Source: Bacteroidales bacterium F22 (lineage in GTDB: Bacteria; Bacteroidota; Bacteroidia; Bacteroidales; Bacteroidaceae). From it: DNA of 64,000 bases. Numbering within the stretch: the stretch's first letter is position 1; each line of letters opens with the position of its first letter. The notes beneath the pieces were generated by a model. It had not been told where the DNA came from and did no database searches. It worked only from the letters and a program-made list of their open reading frames with translations. The translations under genes were made by a program, and so were the position numbers. Shown piece after piece: positions 54,769-64,000 of the stretch. The DNA lies in contig CP095414.1 of NCBI GenBank assembly GCA_029541985.1, forward strand, positions 558,001-622,000, in the 5' to 3' direction.

Positions 54769-54789
54769 CGTTTCTAGGCGGTCATCAGT

Positions 54790-54900
54790 TTAGCTATTTA
54801 TAGACTTATTCGCCACTTTATTAGCAATTTTCTTCTTGAGTATGTAAAGACGCTCTAAATTATTTACGTTCTGTATTGATGAAGTGTTATCACTTAACAT
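54790..54900 (-). CDS. Possible 36-aa small protein
   Basis: ATG at 54900-54898, TAA at 54792-54790. The second half (LERLYILKKKIANKVANK) is basic and could form an amphipathic helix. No family recognised. It may be chance or the remains of a larger gene. Confidence 0.2.
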   Translation of the reverse strand: MLSDNTSSIQNVNNLERLYILKKKIANKVANKSINS

Positions 54901-54953
54901 AAAGGGTTCAATAGCTGATCCCTTTCATTGGGGCGTCACGAAGGTAACGATAG

Positions 54954-55003
54954 GTCTTCTATCTTTTGAACACGAAGTGCAACTAAAGTAAGACTTAAGT
55001 CCT
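54954..55003 (-). repeat. Dispersed 50-nt intergenic repeat, copy B
   Basis: On the minus strand it aligns with 10171-10220 over 50 nt without gaps, 38 identical, sharing the exact core CACTTCGTGTTCAAA. A short hairpin (CGTTAC/GTGACG) lies just beyond it. Confidence 0.6.
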
Positions 55004-55087
55004 ATTCATCAGTTATCTAAAAGATACATCTTTTACATTCGAGCAAGAGGACTAGACGCATTTTAAGCCCTTTCTGGGCAAAGAGAA

Positions 55088-55132
55088 GAGTCCGCATAAT
55101 CATTGTATAGAACACAATGATTATACGGACTC
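55088..55132 (-). terminator. Hairpin after the S46 peptidase pair
   Basis: Stem of 7 and 11 bp with one mismatch (55088-55106 with 55114-55132), 7-nt loop. It lies about 60 nt after the DPP11-like stop and is followed on the minus strand by CTTCTCTTTG. Confidence 0.6.
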
Positions 55133-55194
55133 TGTCATGCGTATTTATTTTTACTATTGTAAAAATAAAGTGGTCAAGTTTTAATTAAGTAAAA

Positions 55195-57216
55195 TCAATC
55201 TTTTACGATATTCATTTCTTCAATCAAGCGTGAAGCACCTGCATATTTGTCTATCAGAAATAAGACATAACGAATGTCCACTGCGATAGAACGTTGGGTA
55301 TTGGGTTTATAAGCGATATCACCACTCAACCCTTCATAGTTTCGGTCGAAATTTAATCCGATGAGTTGTCCCTTGCCATTGATAACTGGACTACCTGAGT
55401 TTCCACCTGTAGTATCCAAGTCACCGATAAAACAAACGGGCATACGTCCATCTGGCCTAGCGTACGAGCCATAGTCTTTGGTTTGATATAGCTTCTTCAG
55501 ATACGCAGGGACAGTAAATTCACTGAGCAAGGTATCTTCTTTTGCCATCACTCCCTCGAGGGTTGTAAAAGGCAAATAATCTATCCCATCTCGATAACTA
55601 TATCCCATGACATGGCCATAAGTCAGACGCATAGTTGAATTGGCATCAGGATATAATGGTAGCTGGTTTTTCTCACGCATCTTCATGATGCCCGCTACCC
55701 ATACCTTATGCGCACGATCATACGATTCGTTGTCAACCTTCATCTCTTCGGCTGAACGATCCAAGCCATTTTTGATTGACTGACCGAAACGAGTTTTCAT
55801 CTTGGGGTCAGCAAAGACGGCATCGACGAAACGGTCTATATCACCATAGTATTTGGCTTCTATCAGGGTAAAGATGCTGATCCGTCGAGAGGCTGGTACA
55901 TAATCCATATAGAGGTGTATCATCTTACGACAAACGAGTTTCTCAACCGCTGGATACGGTGTCTTCTCTCCTTCTTTCTGACTCATAAAGTCTAGTGAAC
56001 GCACAAGGGCTTCGTTGAGGGCTTCACGATCCCAAGAAGCATTGTGTCGCTTCTTGACGATAGCTGCAATCTGGTCATATGCCTGTTGATAGGCAGCTGT
56101 TCCTGTCTCTTTACCGAATTGAAACAAGGCTTCTTCTTGTTGTTTCTTCGTATCGAGAATATGCAATCGGTCAAGTCCTTCATTCATCCCTATGGCATTT
56201 TTCCAATAATTGGCAGATGAAGCATATTTACTTGCATAGAAGATACGTACTGCAGGATCTTTTTCCATGGCATCCATCAAGATTTCTTGACGCGCACCAC
56301 GTACGTGTTCTCGCATGAAGTTCGTGATTTCCATACGTTCCTTCACTTCTGGTGCTATCATATAGCGCCAGTTTCTGCCAGGAAAACCGAGAATCATAGC
56401 GAAGTCTCCTTCTTTGACACCACCGATGTTTATGGCTAATGATTTTTTGACTTTCAACGGCACATTGCTAGCTGAATATTCAGCAGGTTTACCGTCTTGG
56501 TCGGCATAGATACGAAATAGAGAGAAATCGCCAGTGTGACGTGGCCACATCCAATTATCTGTATCTGCTCCGAATTTACCTATCGCTGAGGGAGGGGCTC
56601 CAACCATACGAATGTCGCTATATACAGTCTTGACAAACAAGTAGTAACGATTAGATCCATAAAAGGGTTTGAGTTCCAATTGGGTTGCTTTGGTAAGCGT
56701 CATTCCTTCTTGCTTTGCCCAACGATTAGCCACCTGCTCTAGATAACTTGGAGATAGATAGTTGATGCCTTCTGGATCAGGGTCTATACTCAATTGTTTG
56801 TTGACATAGGCTGTGACATCATAAATCTTATCTATATACGTGATTGTCAATCCAGGTATCGGTAACTCATCTGCTTGGCGTGTGGCCCAGAAGCCATCGG
56901 TGAGGTAATCGTGTTCTACACTACTTTGACTCTGTATAGCACTATAACCACAGTGATGATTAGTGAGCAGAAGGCCTTGGTCAGAAATAATTTCTGCGGT
57001 GCAGCCTCGTCCAAAATGAACGACAGCATCTTTCAAAGAAAGTGTGCTATTGCTAAAGACTGCTTCGATAGGAATTTCTAAGCCCATGTCCTGCATGACT
57101 GCAGCATTTTGAGCTTTCAAATCTGTCAGCATATACATCCCCTCATCTGCTGATACAGATGAGGTAGATAAGCTGGCAGCTAAAGTGGCTACGATTAATA
57201 AAGATCGTCTAAACAT
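55195..57216 (-). CDS. S46 family dipeptidyl peptidase, DPP11-like
   Basis: Exported serine exopeptidase that removes dipeptides from peptide N-termini. The 673 residues have a signal peptide (about 1-23), His88 (LLTNHHCG), Asp230 (PRHTGDF) and Ser607 (GGNSGSPV). The residue 18 after the serine is Arg625 (NFDRN), matching Arg673 of Porphyromonas gingivalis DPP11, which selects Asp or Glu at P1. The N-terminal ADEGMY after signal cleavage is typical. It lies 23 nt after the DPP7-like gene and is probably co-transcribed. Confidence 0.9.
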   Translation of the reverse strand: MFRRSLLIVATLAASLSTSSVSADEGMYMLTDLKAQNAAVMQDMGLEIPIEAVFSNSTLSLKDAVVHFGRGCTAEIISDQGLLLTNHHCGYSAIQSQSSVEHDYLTDGFWATRQADELPIPGLTITYIDKIYDVTAYVNKQLSIDPDPEGINYLSPSYLEQVANRWAKQEGMTLTKATQLELKPFYGSNRYYLFVKTVYSDIRMVGAPPSAIGKFGADTDNWMWPRHTGDFSLFRIYADQDGKPAEYSASNVPLKVKKSLAINIGGVKEGDFAMILGFPGRNWRYMIAPEVKERMEITNFMREHVRGARQEILMDAMEKDPAVRIFYASKYASSANYWKNAIGMNEGLDRLHILDTKKQQEEALFQFGKETGTAAYQQAYDQIAAIVKKRHNASWDREALNEALVRSLDFMSQKEGEKTPYPAVEKLVCRKMIHLYMDYVPASRRISIFTLIEAKYYGDIDRFVDAVFADPKMKTRFGQSIKNGLDRSAEEMKVDNESYDRAHKVWVAGIMKMREKNQLPLYPDANSTMRLTYGHVMGYSYRDGIDYLPFTTLEGVMAKEDTLLSEFTVPAYLKKLYQTKDYGSYARPDGRMPVCFIGDLDTTGGNSGSPVINGKGQLIGLNFDRNYEGLSGDIAYKPNTQRSIAVDIRYVLFLIDKYAGASRLIEEMNIVKD

Positions 57217-57239
57217 ACTTCAAAAGATATAGGGTTTGT

Positions 57240-59417
57240 TTATTTTACAATAGTCATCTCTTCTACTAGATGGTGACAACCACCGAATTTGTCTAGTATG
57301 AATAACATATATCTTATATCTAGACAGATACAGCGCTGTAATTGGTCATCAAAATGGATATCTCCTGATAACGATTCCCAGTTGCCATCAAAAGCACAAC
57401 CGATCAACTCACCACGGCTATTCATCACTGGACTACCTGAGTTTCCACCTGTGATATCATTGGTGGTCAAGAAACAGACTGGTAGGTTACCATCTTCCAT
57501 CGCATAAGGGCCAAAATCACGAGCAACTAACATGTCATGTAATTTTGCTGGTACGACAAATTCTTCACTAGTGTTGTCTTCTTTCTCTAAGATACCTTTC
57601 TGAGTAGTGTAATAGTTATAATGGACTCCATCTTTTGGATTGTAACTTTTGACATTACCATAGGTCAAACGCATGGTGAAGTTGGCGTCAGGATAATTTG
57701 GCTCTGCTGTATTCATCTCACCCAATCCTCTGATATAGGTCTTGTGATACATAGCCAATTTATCAGCCAATGGGATACGGGCTTTCTTCAATTCTTGTAA
57801 CTTGTTCACGATGCTATTAGTAAAAATGGCTTGTGGGTCATTTTCCAATGATTCTACAGATGGACGAGCTAAGAAAGCGTTTAGATTTTTCTTAGAAGAC
57901 ATGATAGAGTGGTCATATACGGCATCAATAAATAGGTCGTATCGGTCGTTGTACTTCTCTGTAATTTCTTTGAAGAAGCTAGGACGCTTGTCGGCAGGAA
58001 TCAAATCGGTATACACTGGGTACAAGGTTGCAGCTACCTTACGGTCTACAGCTGAATCATAATCCTTGTTATAGATACCGTCAAAGGACTCTAAGAAATC
58101 TTGCTTAAGTTGTTTGATTTTCTTCTTGTCTTTACTCTTCAATGCTTTGATCATGTCTTTGTATAAAGAGATAGGAGCCAAAAATTCAATCGGTCTGAAG
58201 AAAGACTCTGTGAGTGCTGTGTATTGATACATCAAATCAGATGATAATTCCACATTGGCATCTATATTTTTAATCACATCTTGGTACAAAGGGTCTTGAG
58301 CAGTAGCAGCAAATGCTTGGAATCTCTTCTGAATAGCTAATTTCGTATCGAGAACTTTGTTCTTTACGATTGCTTTGTTCATCCCTATGGCATTTTTCCA
58401 ATAGTTAGAAGAATGAGCGTATTTTGTTGCGTATTGGATACGTGTCTTATCACTCTTTGACATGAATTCATGAAGGCAATTTAAATAAGCAGTACGTATC
58501 GTGATACGTGGAGTATTGACTGCATCCATCAATTCTGAGATTTCACTTGCAGTCAAATAGCGCTCTGTAGATCCTGGGAATCCCATCACCATAGCATAAT
58601 CGCCATCTTTGATGCCACCGATATTAATGGTCAAGTGCTTTTTGGTTTTCAATGGGACATTGTCTACAGAGTAAGGAGCTGGATTGCCTTCCTTATCGGC
58701 ATAGATTCTAAACATAGAGAAGTCTCCTGTGTGTCTTGGCCACATCCAGTTATCGGTCTCTCCACCGAATTTTCCTACCGACTGAGGAGGGGCGGCAACC
58801 ATACGGATGTCATTATATACTTTTAAATAAAATAAGTAGGTCTTGTTACCTGCATAGAAAGGCAGTGCCAACACGCGGATATAGGATTTTCCTTTGTACT
58901 CACTGTTTGCCTTCATCTTATCTGCTACCTTAGCGAGGTATTTAGAACCCATGGCAGCTGCCTCAGATACATTACCTTCTAGGATATCGTTGTTCACTTG
59001 CTCAGTGATATCGACTATCTTATCTACATAAGTGAATGATAAACCTGGACTGCTCAACTCTTCACTGCGGTTCTTTGACCAGAAACCATTGGTCAAATAA
59101 TCATGTTCTACACTACTGTGCTGTTGGATGGCACTGAATCCACAGTGGTGATTGGTCAAGATAAGACCAGCATCAGAAATAATTTCTCCTGTACAGCCAT
59201 TTCCAAAGATTCCTACGGCATCTTTAAGAGATGTCCCATGGGGATTATAAAGTTCATTTGCGTCGAGTTTGAGGCCAGCGGCTTGCATCAGCTCGATACT
59301 GTGCTGCTCTTTCATGAGCTGCAATAACCACATGCCTTCATCGGCACGGAGAGAGGTCGTAAACATGGTCGTCAGCGATAGGGCTAAAACAACGACTCTA
59401 AAAATTAATTTGTTCAT
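57240..59417 (-). CDS. S46 family dipeptidyl peptidase, DPP7-like
   Basis: Second S46 enzyme, 725 residues from the ATG at 59417 (the frame is open to 59444). It has a signal peptide (about 1-25), then ADEGMW, TNHHCGF (His91), ETDNWMWPRHTGDF and GGNSGSPV (Ser660). The residue 18 after the serine is Gly678 (AFDGN), as in P. gingivalis DPP7, which prefers hydrophobic P1 residues. First gene of the pair. A TAGATTTG -7 box lies at 59515-59508, 90 nt upstream. Confidence 0.9.
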   Translation of the reverse strand: MNKLIFRVVVLALSLTTMFTTSLRADEGMWLLQLMKEQHSIELMQAAGLKLDANELYNPHGTSLKDAVGIFGNGCTGEIISDAGLILTNHHCGFSAIQQHSSVEHDYLTNGFWSKNRSEELSSPGLSFTYVDKIVDITEQVNNDILEGNVSEAAAMGSKYLAKVADKMKANSEYKGKSYIRVLALPFYAGNKTYLFYLKVYNDIRMVAAPPQSVGKFGGETDNWMWPRHTGDFSMFRIYADKEGNPAPYSVDNVPLKTKKHLTINIGGIKDGDYAMVMGFPGSTERYLTASEISELMDAVNTPRITIRTAYLNCLHEFMSKSDKTRIQYATKYAHSSNYWKNAIGMNKAIVKNKVLDTKLAIQKRFQAFAATAQDPLYQDVIKNIDANVELSSDLMYQYTALTESFFRPIEFLAPISLYKDMIKALKSKDKKKIKQLKQDFLESFDGIYNKDYDSAVDRKVAATLYPVYTDLIPADKRPSFFKEITEKYNDRYDLFIDAVYDHSIMSSKKNLNAFLARPSVESLENDPQAIFTNSIVNKLQELKKARIPLADKLAMYHKTYIRGLGEMNTAEPNYPDANFTMRLTYGNVKSYNPKDGVHYNYYTTQKGILEKEDNTSEEFVVPAKLHDMLVARDFGPYAMEDGNLPVCFLTTNDITGGNSGSPVMNSRGELIGCAFDGNWESLSGDIHFDDQLQRCICLDIRYMLFILDKFGGCHHLVEEMTIVK

Positions 59418-59656
59418 TACTTGTTGTTTATTTTGTTTATACAATGATTATACTCTAAGAGCCTTATTTAGGCATCTTTGAAAGTGTTTCTTATATGAAA
59501 TAGACCACAAATCTAATCAAAATATATTACTTTTCTAGTTAAAACAACGAGTAACCTTTGTGCTTATCTTAATATTCATGAAATGGATTTTGCAATATCA
59601 TTTCTTATCACTACATTGCTTATCGCTACTAAAAAAAGACAACTAAAAGGATTTCT

Positions 59657-60364
59657 ATGATGAGATATTTTAACGTTATACTGACTCTTTGTGCATCTGT
59701 TGGACTATTTAGTTCATGCTCCAATTCGTATCGTATCTCAGGAGATATTCGGTCTGGATTTTTCGAAGGTCATACGCTTACACTTCGTGTGTTGCAGGAT
59801 AGTGTATGGAGTATCATTGACTCTGTAGAAGTCATTCATGGACATTTCAACACAATGGGAACAGTAAAGCAGCCACAGATGGCTACTTTATTCTGCCAGG
59901 AATATGCTTTGCTTCCGTTGGTTTTGGAGGGAGGAAACATAAATATCATCTTGGATGGACACTTGGTAGAAGCCAAGGGAACTCCTATGAATAATAAATT
60001 ATATGGGTTCTTTGATGAACGGAAAGAACTAACTTACCAATTAGATGACCTCGATCAACGAGTTGCTAATATGGTGGTGTCGGGATACTCGATAGATCAA
60101 GCTCAAGATTTGGTCAGCTCACAAAGAAGAGCGATTAATGAGGTACTTGCGACCCAAAGTCGTACCTTTATCAAGGAGAACTACAACAATGTGTTAGGTC
60201 CAAACGTATTTATGATGCTGTGTGCTAACTTACCTTATCCGAAGATTAGCGATAACCTGAAGAGCATCTTGTTAGAGGCTCCTGAAGAGTTTAAGATGAG
60301 ACCAGGGATTAAGATTTATGCCCTTGCAGCTCAGAGTATAGCTGACAATGCTATCGAAAAATAA
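59657..60364 (+). CDS. Lipoprotein with DUF4369 domain
   Basis: A 235-residue lipoprotein (lipobox LFSSC, Cys21). The first half (YRISGDIRSGFFEGHTLTLRV; DSVEVIHGHFNTMGTV; LEGGNINIILDG) matches DUF4369, a beta domain usually fused to a thioredoxin-like TlpA/AhpC domain. Here the C-terminal half is helical and has no CxxC, so the redox domain is absent. Function unknown. It lies alone between the S46 pair and enolase. Confidence 0.78.
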   Translation: MMRYFNVILTLCASVGLFSSCSNSYRISGDIRSGFFEGHTLTLRVLQDSVWSIIDSVEVIHGHFNTMGTVKQPQMATLFCQEYALLPLVLEGGNINIILDGHLVEAKGTPMNNKLYGFFDERKELTYQLDDLDQRVANMVVSGYSIDQAQDLVSSQRRAINEVLATQSRTFIKENYNNVLGPNVFMMLCANLPYPKISDNLKSILLEAPEEFKMRPGIKIYALAAQSIADNAIEK

Positions 60365-60395
60365 GCAAAGAAACTGGCCTTTCTTTTATAGATAA

Positions 60396-60425
60396 AACGC
60401 CTACTGCTATCTAGCAGTAGGCGTT
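60396..60425. terminator. Hairpin between DUF4369 gene and enolase
   Basis: A 12-bp stem (60396-60407 with 60414-60425) around a 6-nt loop between convergent genes. Only short T runs follow, so strength is uncertain. Confidence 0.6.
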
Positions 60426-60476
60426 CTGTCTTAAATACCCTAGATAGATGGACTATCTAGTTCGTGTGATTAATCC

Positions 60477-62094
<1,618 letters not shown>

Positions 62095-62751
62095 ATGAAA
62101 ACTATAGAAATTGCCCAATTACAACGTACTCCTGTATTCGAAGGAGTAGCTGCATCGGTTATCGAAAAATTCCTTGCTGAAACCCCTCAAGCTTTGAGGA
62201 GTTATGCTAAAGGTGATTTTATAGCTATCGAAGGGGATGTTTGTTCAAGAGTGTATCTGTTGTATGATGGAAGCGTCATTGCCCATATGACTGGTAATGA
62301 TGGTAAGAAACTTATTATTGAAGAAATCAAAGAGCCTTGTATCTTAGCTTCAGCTTTTATGTTTGCTAGCGACAATCGCTTCCCTGTGACGGCGGAGGTC
62401 TCATCGGATGAAGCTACTGTATTGGTCTTCAGTCGGGATATATTTGTCAAACTGATGCAATCGCATACACAAGTACTGAATAACTTTATCAGAGCGATTT
62501 CTGACCGTAGTTTGCTTTTATCACAGCGTCTAAAGGCGTCTGCTCTTCAATCGTTGCGCGTGAGACTAGCTCATTTTCTTTATGAACATCATAAAGAATT
62601 GCCTACTCAACAATTGCTATCCGAACGGCTTGGAGTGGCGAGACCCTCTCTTAGTAGAGTGGTTGCTCAACTGGCGGATGAAGGGTACATCGAACAGAAA
62701 CATCGTAAGATTTACGTTATGGATGTGGAGCGATTGAAAAAGTTATTCTGA
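62095..62751 (+). CDS. Crp/Fnr family regulator, HcpR-like
   Basis: A 218-residue protein with a cNMP-binding-like barrel (about 15-125; [25 protein letters not shown]) and a C-terminal winged helix (about 150-210; [25 protein letters not shown]). The helix-turn-helix is clear. It lies 62 nt before hcp on the same strand, the usual place of HcpR, a nitric-oxide-responsive activator studied in P. gingivalis. The palindrome upstream fits auto-activation. No second palindrome lies before hcp, so the two genes are likely one transcript. Confidence 0.85.
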   Translation: MKTIEIAQLQRTPVFEGVAASVIEKFLAETPQALRSYAKGDFIAIEGDVCSRVYLLYDGSVIAHMTGNDGKKLIIEEIKEPCILASAFMFASDNRFPVTAEVSSDEATVLVFSRDIFVKLMQSHTQVLNNFIRAISDRSLLLSQRLKASALQSLRVRLAHFLYEHHKELPTQQLLSERLGVARPSLSRVVAQLADEGYIEQKHRKIYVMDVERLKKLF

Positions 62752-62813
62752 TAGTCTCATCAAATTTAAATGACTGTATAAAACAAAAAATTAATTATTT
62801 AAAAACAAAGAGT

Positions 62814-64000
62814 ATGAGTATGTTTTGTTATCAATGCCAAGAGGCAGCCAAGGGAACTGGCTGTACTATTAAGGGAGTTTGCGGAAAGAAAGAAGAGTTA
62901 TCAGCTAAGTTTGACTTGATGCTGTTTGCTGTACGTGGTATCAGTGTGATTACTACTGCTATTCGCAAATCTAAGGGAATCGTGAAGGATGAATCTGCAA
63001 TCAATTTTTATGTGGTTGATGCTTTATTCTCTTCTATTACTAATGCTAACTTTGATGACGAACAAATTTTAGTTCGTGTAAAAAGAGGATTTGACTTGCG
63101 TAATCAGTTACTTCAACAAGCCAAAGAATTAAATGTCGTGTTGCCGACTCTTGATGAGTTGACATGGGTAAATGATGAAACTCAATATGAAGAAAAGGCT
63201 AAGACGGTAGGCGTACTCCGTGAAGCTAACGAGGATGTTCGTTCACTTAAAGAATTGACTATCTACGGACTAAAAGGGCTAGCTGCTTACGTGGTACATG
63301 CTATGAATTTGGGCTATGACGATATCACTTTGCACGAATTTATTCAACGTGCTATTTCTGATACGACTGTTGGACTTCTAGATGCAGATGGACTTACTGC
63401 ACTTGTCTTAGAGACTGGTGAAAATGGCGTGAAGGGTATGGCACTTTTGGATAAGGCTAACACTCAACGTTATGGTAATCCTGAGGTTACTACCGTAAAT
63501 ATCGGAACAAGAAACAATCCTGCTATCTTGATCTCTGGTCATGACTTGGCGGATATGGAAGAGTTGCTAGAACAAACCAAGGGAACGGGTGTCGATGTAT
63601 ATACTCACTCTGAGATGCTTCCTGCAAACTATTATCCTGCATTTAAGAAGTATTCTCATTTTGTGGGTAACTATGGTAATGCATGGTGGAAACAACGTGA
63701 AGAGTTTGAGTCGTTCAATGGTCCTATCTTGTTTACTACAAACTGTATCGTACCTCCTACAAGTAAGTCAACTTATCTAAACCGTTTGTTTACTACTGGA
63801 TCTACTGGCTATCCTGGTGCTAAGCATCTTGTCGCTGGTCCTGATGGAAAGAAGGATTTCTCTGAGGTTATCGAACTAGCTAAGAAGTGTCCTGCTCCTA
63901 CAGAGATTGAACACGGTTCTATCGTTGGTGGTTTTGCTCATGACCAAGTATTTAAGTTGGCTGACAAAATTGTCGAGGCAGTTAAGTCGGGTGCAATCAA
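62814..64000 (+). CDS. hcp: Hydroxylamine reductase / hybrid cluster protein, partial (3' end outside window)
   Basis: The first 395 codons of Hcp, cut by the window edge. The N-terminal cysteines are spaced C-x2-C-x8-C-x5-C (Cys5, Cys8, Cys17, Cys23), the pattern of the Desulfovibrio-type (class I) protein with a 4Fe-4S cluster, unlike E. coli. [28 protein letters not shown] and [11 protein letters not shown] belong to the hybrid-cluster part. Hcp reduces nitric oxide or hydroxylamine in anaerobes. The ATG at 62814 is preferred; a second ATG is at 62820. Confidence 0.95.
   Translation, partial: MSMFCYQCQEAAKGTGCTIKGVCGKKEELSAKFDLMLFAVRGISVITTAIRKSKGIVKDESAINFYVVDALFSSITNANFDDEQILVRVKRGFDLRNQLLQQAKELNVVLPTLDELTWVNDETQYEEKAKTVGVLREANEDVRSLKELTIYGLKGLAAYVVHAMNLGYDDITLHEFIQRAISDTTVGLLDADGLTALVLETGENGVKGMALLDKANTQRYGNPEVTTVNIGTRNNPAILISGHDLADMEELLEQTKGTGVDVYTHSEMLPANYYPAFKKYSHFVGNYGNAWWKQREEFESFNGPILFTTNCIVPPTSKSTYLNRLFTTGSTGYPGAKHLVAGPDGKKDFSEVIELAKKCPAPTEIEHGSIVGGFAHDQVFKLADKIVEAVKSGAI

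Larger units (their letters stand above)
54714..55194. other. Intergenic stretch between polyamine gene and S46 pair
   Basis: About 480 nt with two hairpins (54735-54768, 55088-55132), a 36-codon minus-strand frame (54790-54900) and the second copy of a 50-nt repeat (54954-55003). No larger coding frame. Confidence 0.6.

Overview
The window is 64 kb of chromosome from a member of the Bacteroidales (phylum Bacteroidota); I cannot name the genus. The evidence is the complete Bat aerotolerance operon, two S46 dipeptidyl peptidases, a DUF4295 gene beside rpmB and rpmG, DUF4923 and DUF4369 proteins, a carboxyspermidine-type polyamine route, AT-rich spacers, few Shine-Dalgarno sequences, and many promoters of the Bacteroidetes type (TTTG, about 20 bp, TANNTTTG). 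Most of it is ordinary housekeeping chromosome. No insertion sequence, prophage, integrase or CRISPR array was seen.

Layout. 1-1688 is the 5' part of a SNF2-type helicase gene that runs off the left edge, possibly the border of a defence island. 2032-6237 holds a Cu,Zn superoxide dismutase, a MalY/PatB lyase, a 46-residue zinc ribbon, a Crp/Fnr regulator and a MATE pump. 6369-15080 is a surface-polysaccharide region (flippase, pyruvyl transferase, two family-2 glycosyltransferases, UDP-glucose dehydrogenase, small HAD phosphatase), interrupted at 10390-12079 by an arsenic-type cassette (CxxC thioredoxin, ArsC, ArsP-like permease) with its own promoter and operator. 15220-22213 is one long operon: hisH-hisA-hisF-hisIE-ftsE-lysC-lysA-aguB. 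22404-27293 carries mazG, a DUF308 protein, a membrane glycosyltransferase, agmatine deiminase and a FabK-like flavoprotein with a tandem-repeat leader.

27411-36429 is the Bat operon in the order moxR, DUF58, an accessory membrane protein, batA, a batB-batC fusion, batD, batE. 36591-41644 holds a LysM protein, rimO, ftsY, DUF4295, rpmG, rpmB and tsaD. 42011-46469 is a three-gene glycan unit (serine-type sulfatase, beta-propeller glycosidase, alpha-L-fucosidase) with its own strong promoter but no SusC/SusD. Four tRNA-Asp genes lie at 41720 and 47428-47736. 47866-54713 has a GNAT acetyltransferase, a membrane protein, recR, a sodium symporter, engB, a DUF4923 protein, prs and carboxynorspermidine synthase. 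55195-59417 is a tandem pair of S46 peptidases predicted to be DPP11-like and DPP7-like. The right end has a DUF4369 lipoprotein, enolase, and an HcpR-like regulator followed by hcp, cut by the window edge.

Themes. Oxidative and nitrosative defence recurs: SodC, Bat, Hcp with a palindromic operator placed for activation. Three polyamine enzymes (AguA, AguB, carboxynorspermidine synthase) sit in three separate places. Peptide use is suggested by the S46 pair, and host or algal sulfated-glycan use by the sulfatase-fucosidase unit. The observations most worth a second look are the BatB-BatC fusion with an internal signal-peptide-like segment, the SodC lacking both disulfide cysteines, the S46 pair, the tandem leader repeat before the FabK-like gene, and a 50-nt intergenic repeat found twice.
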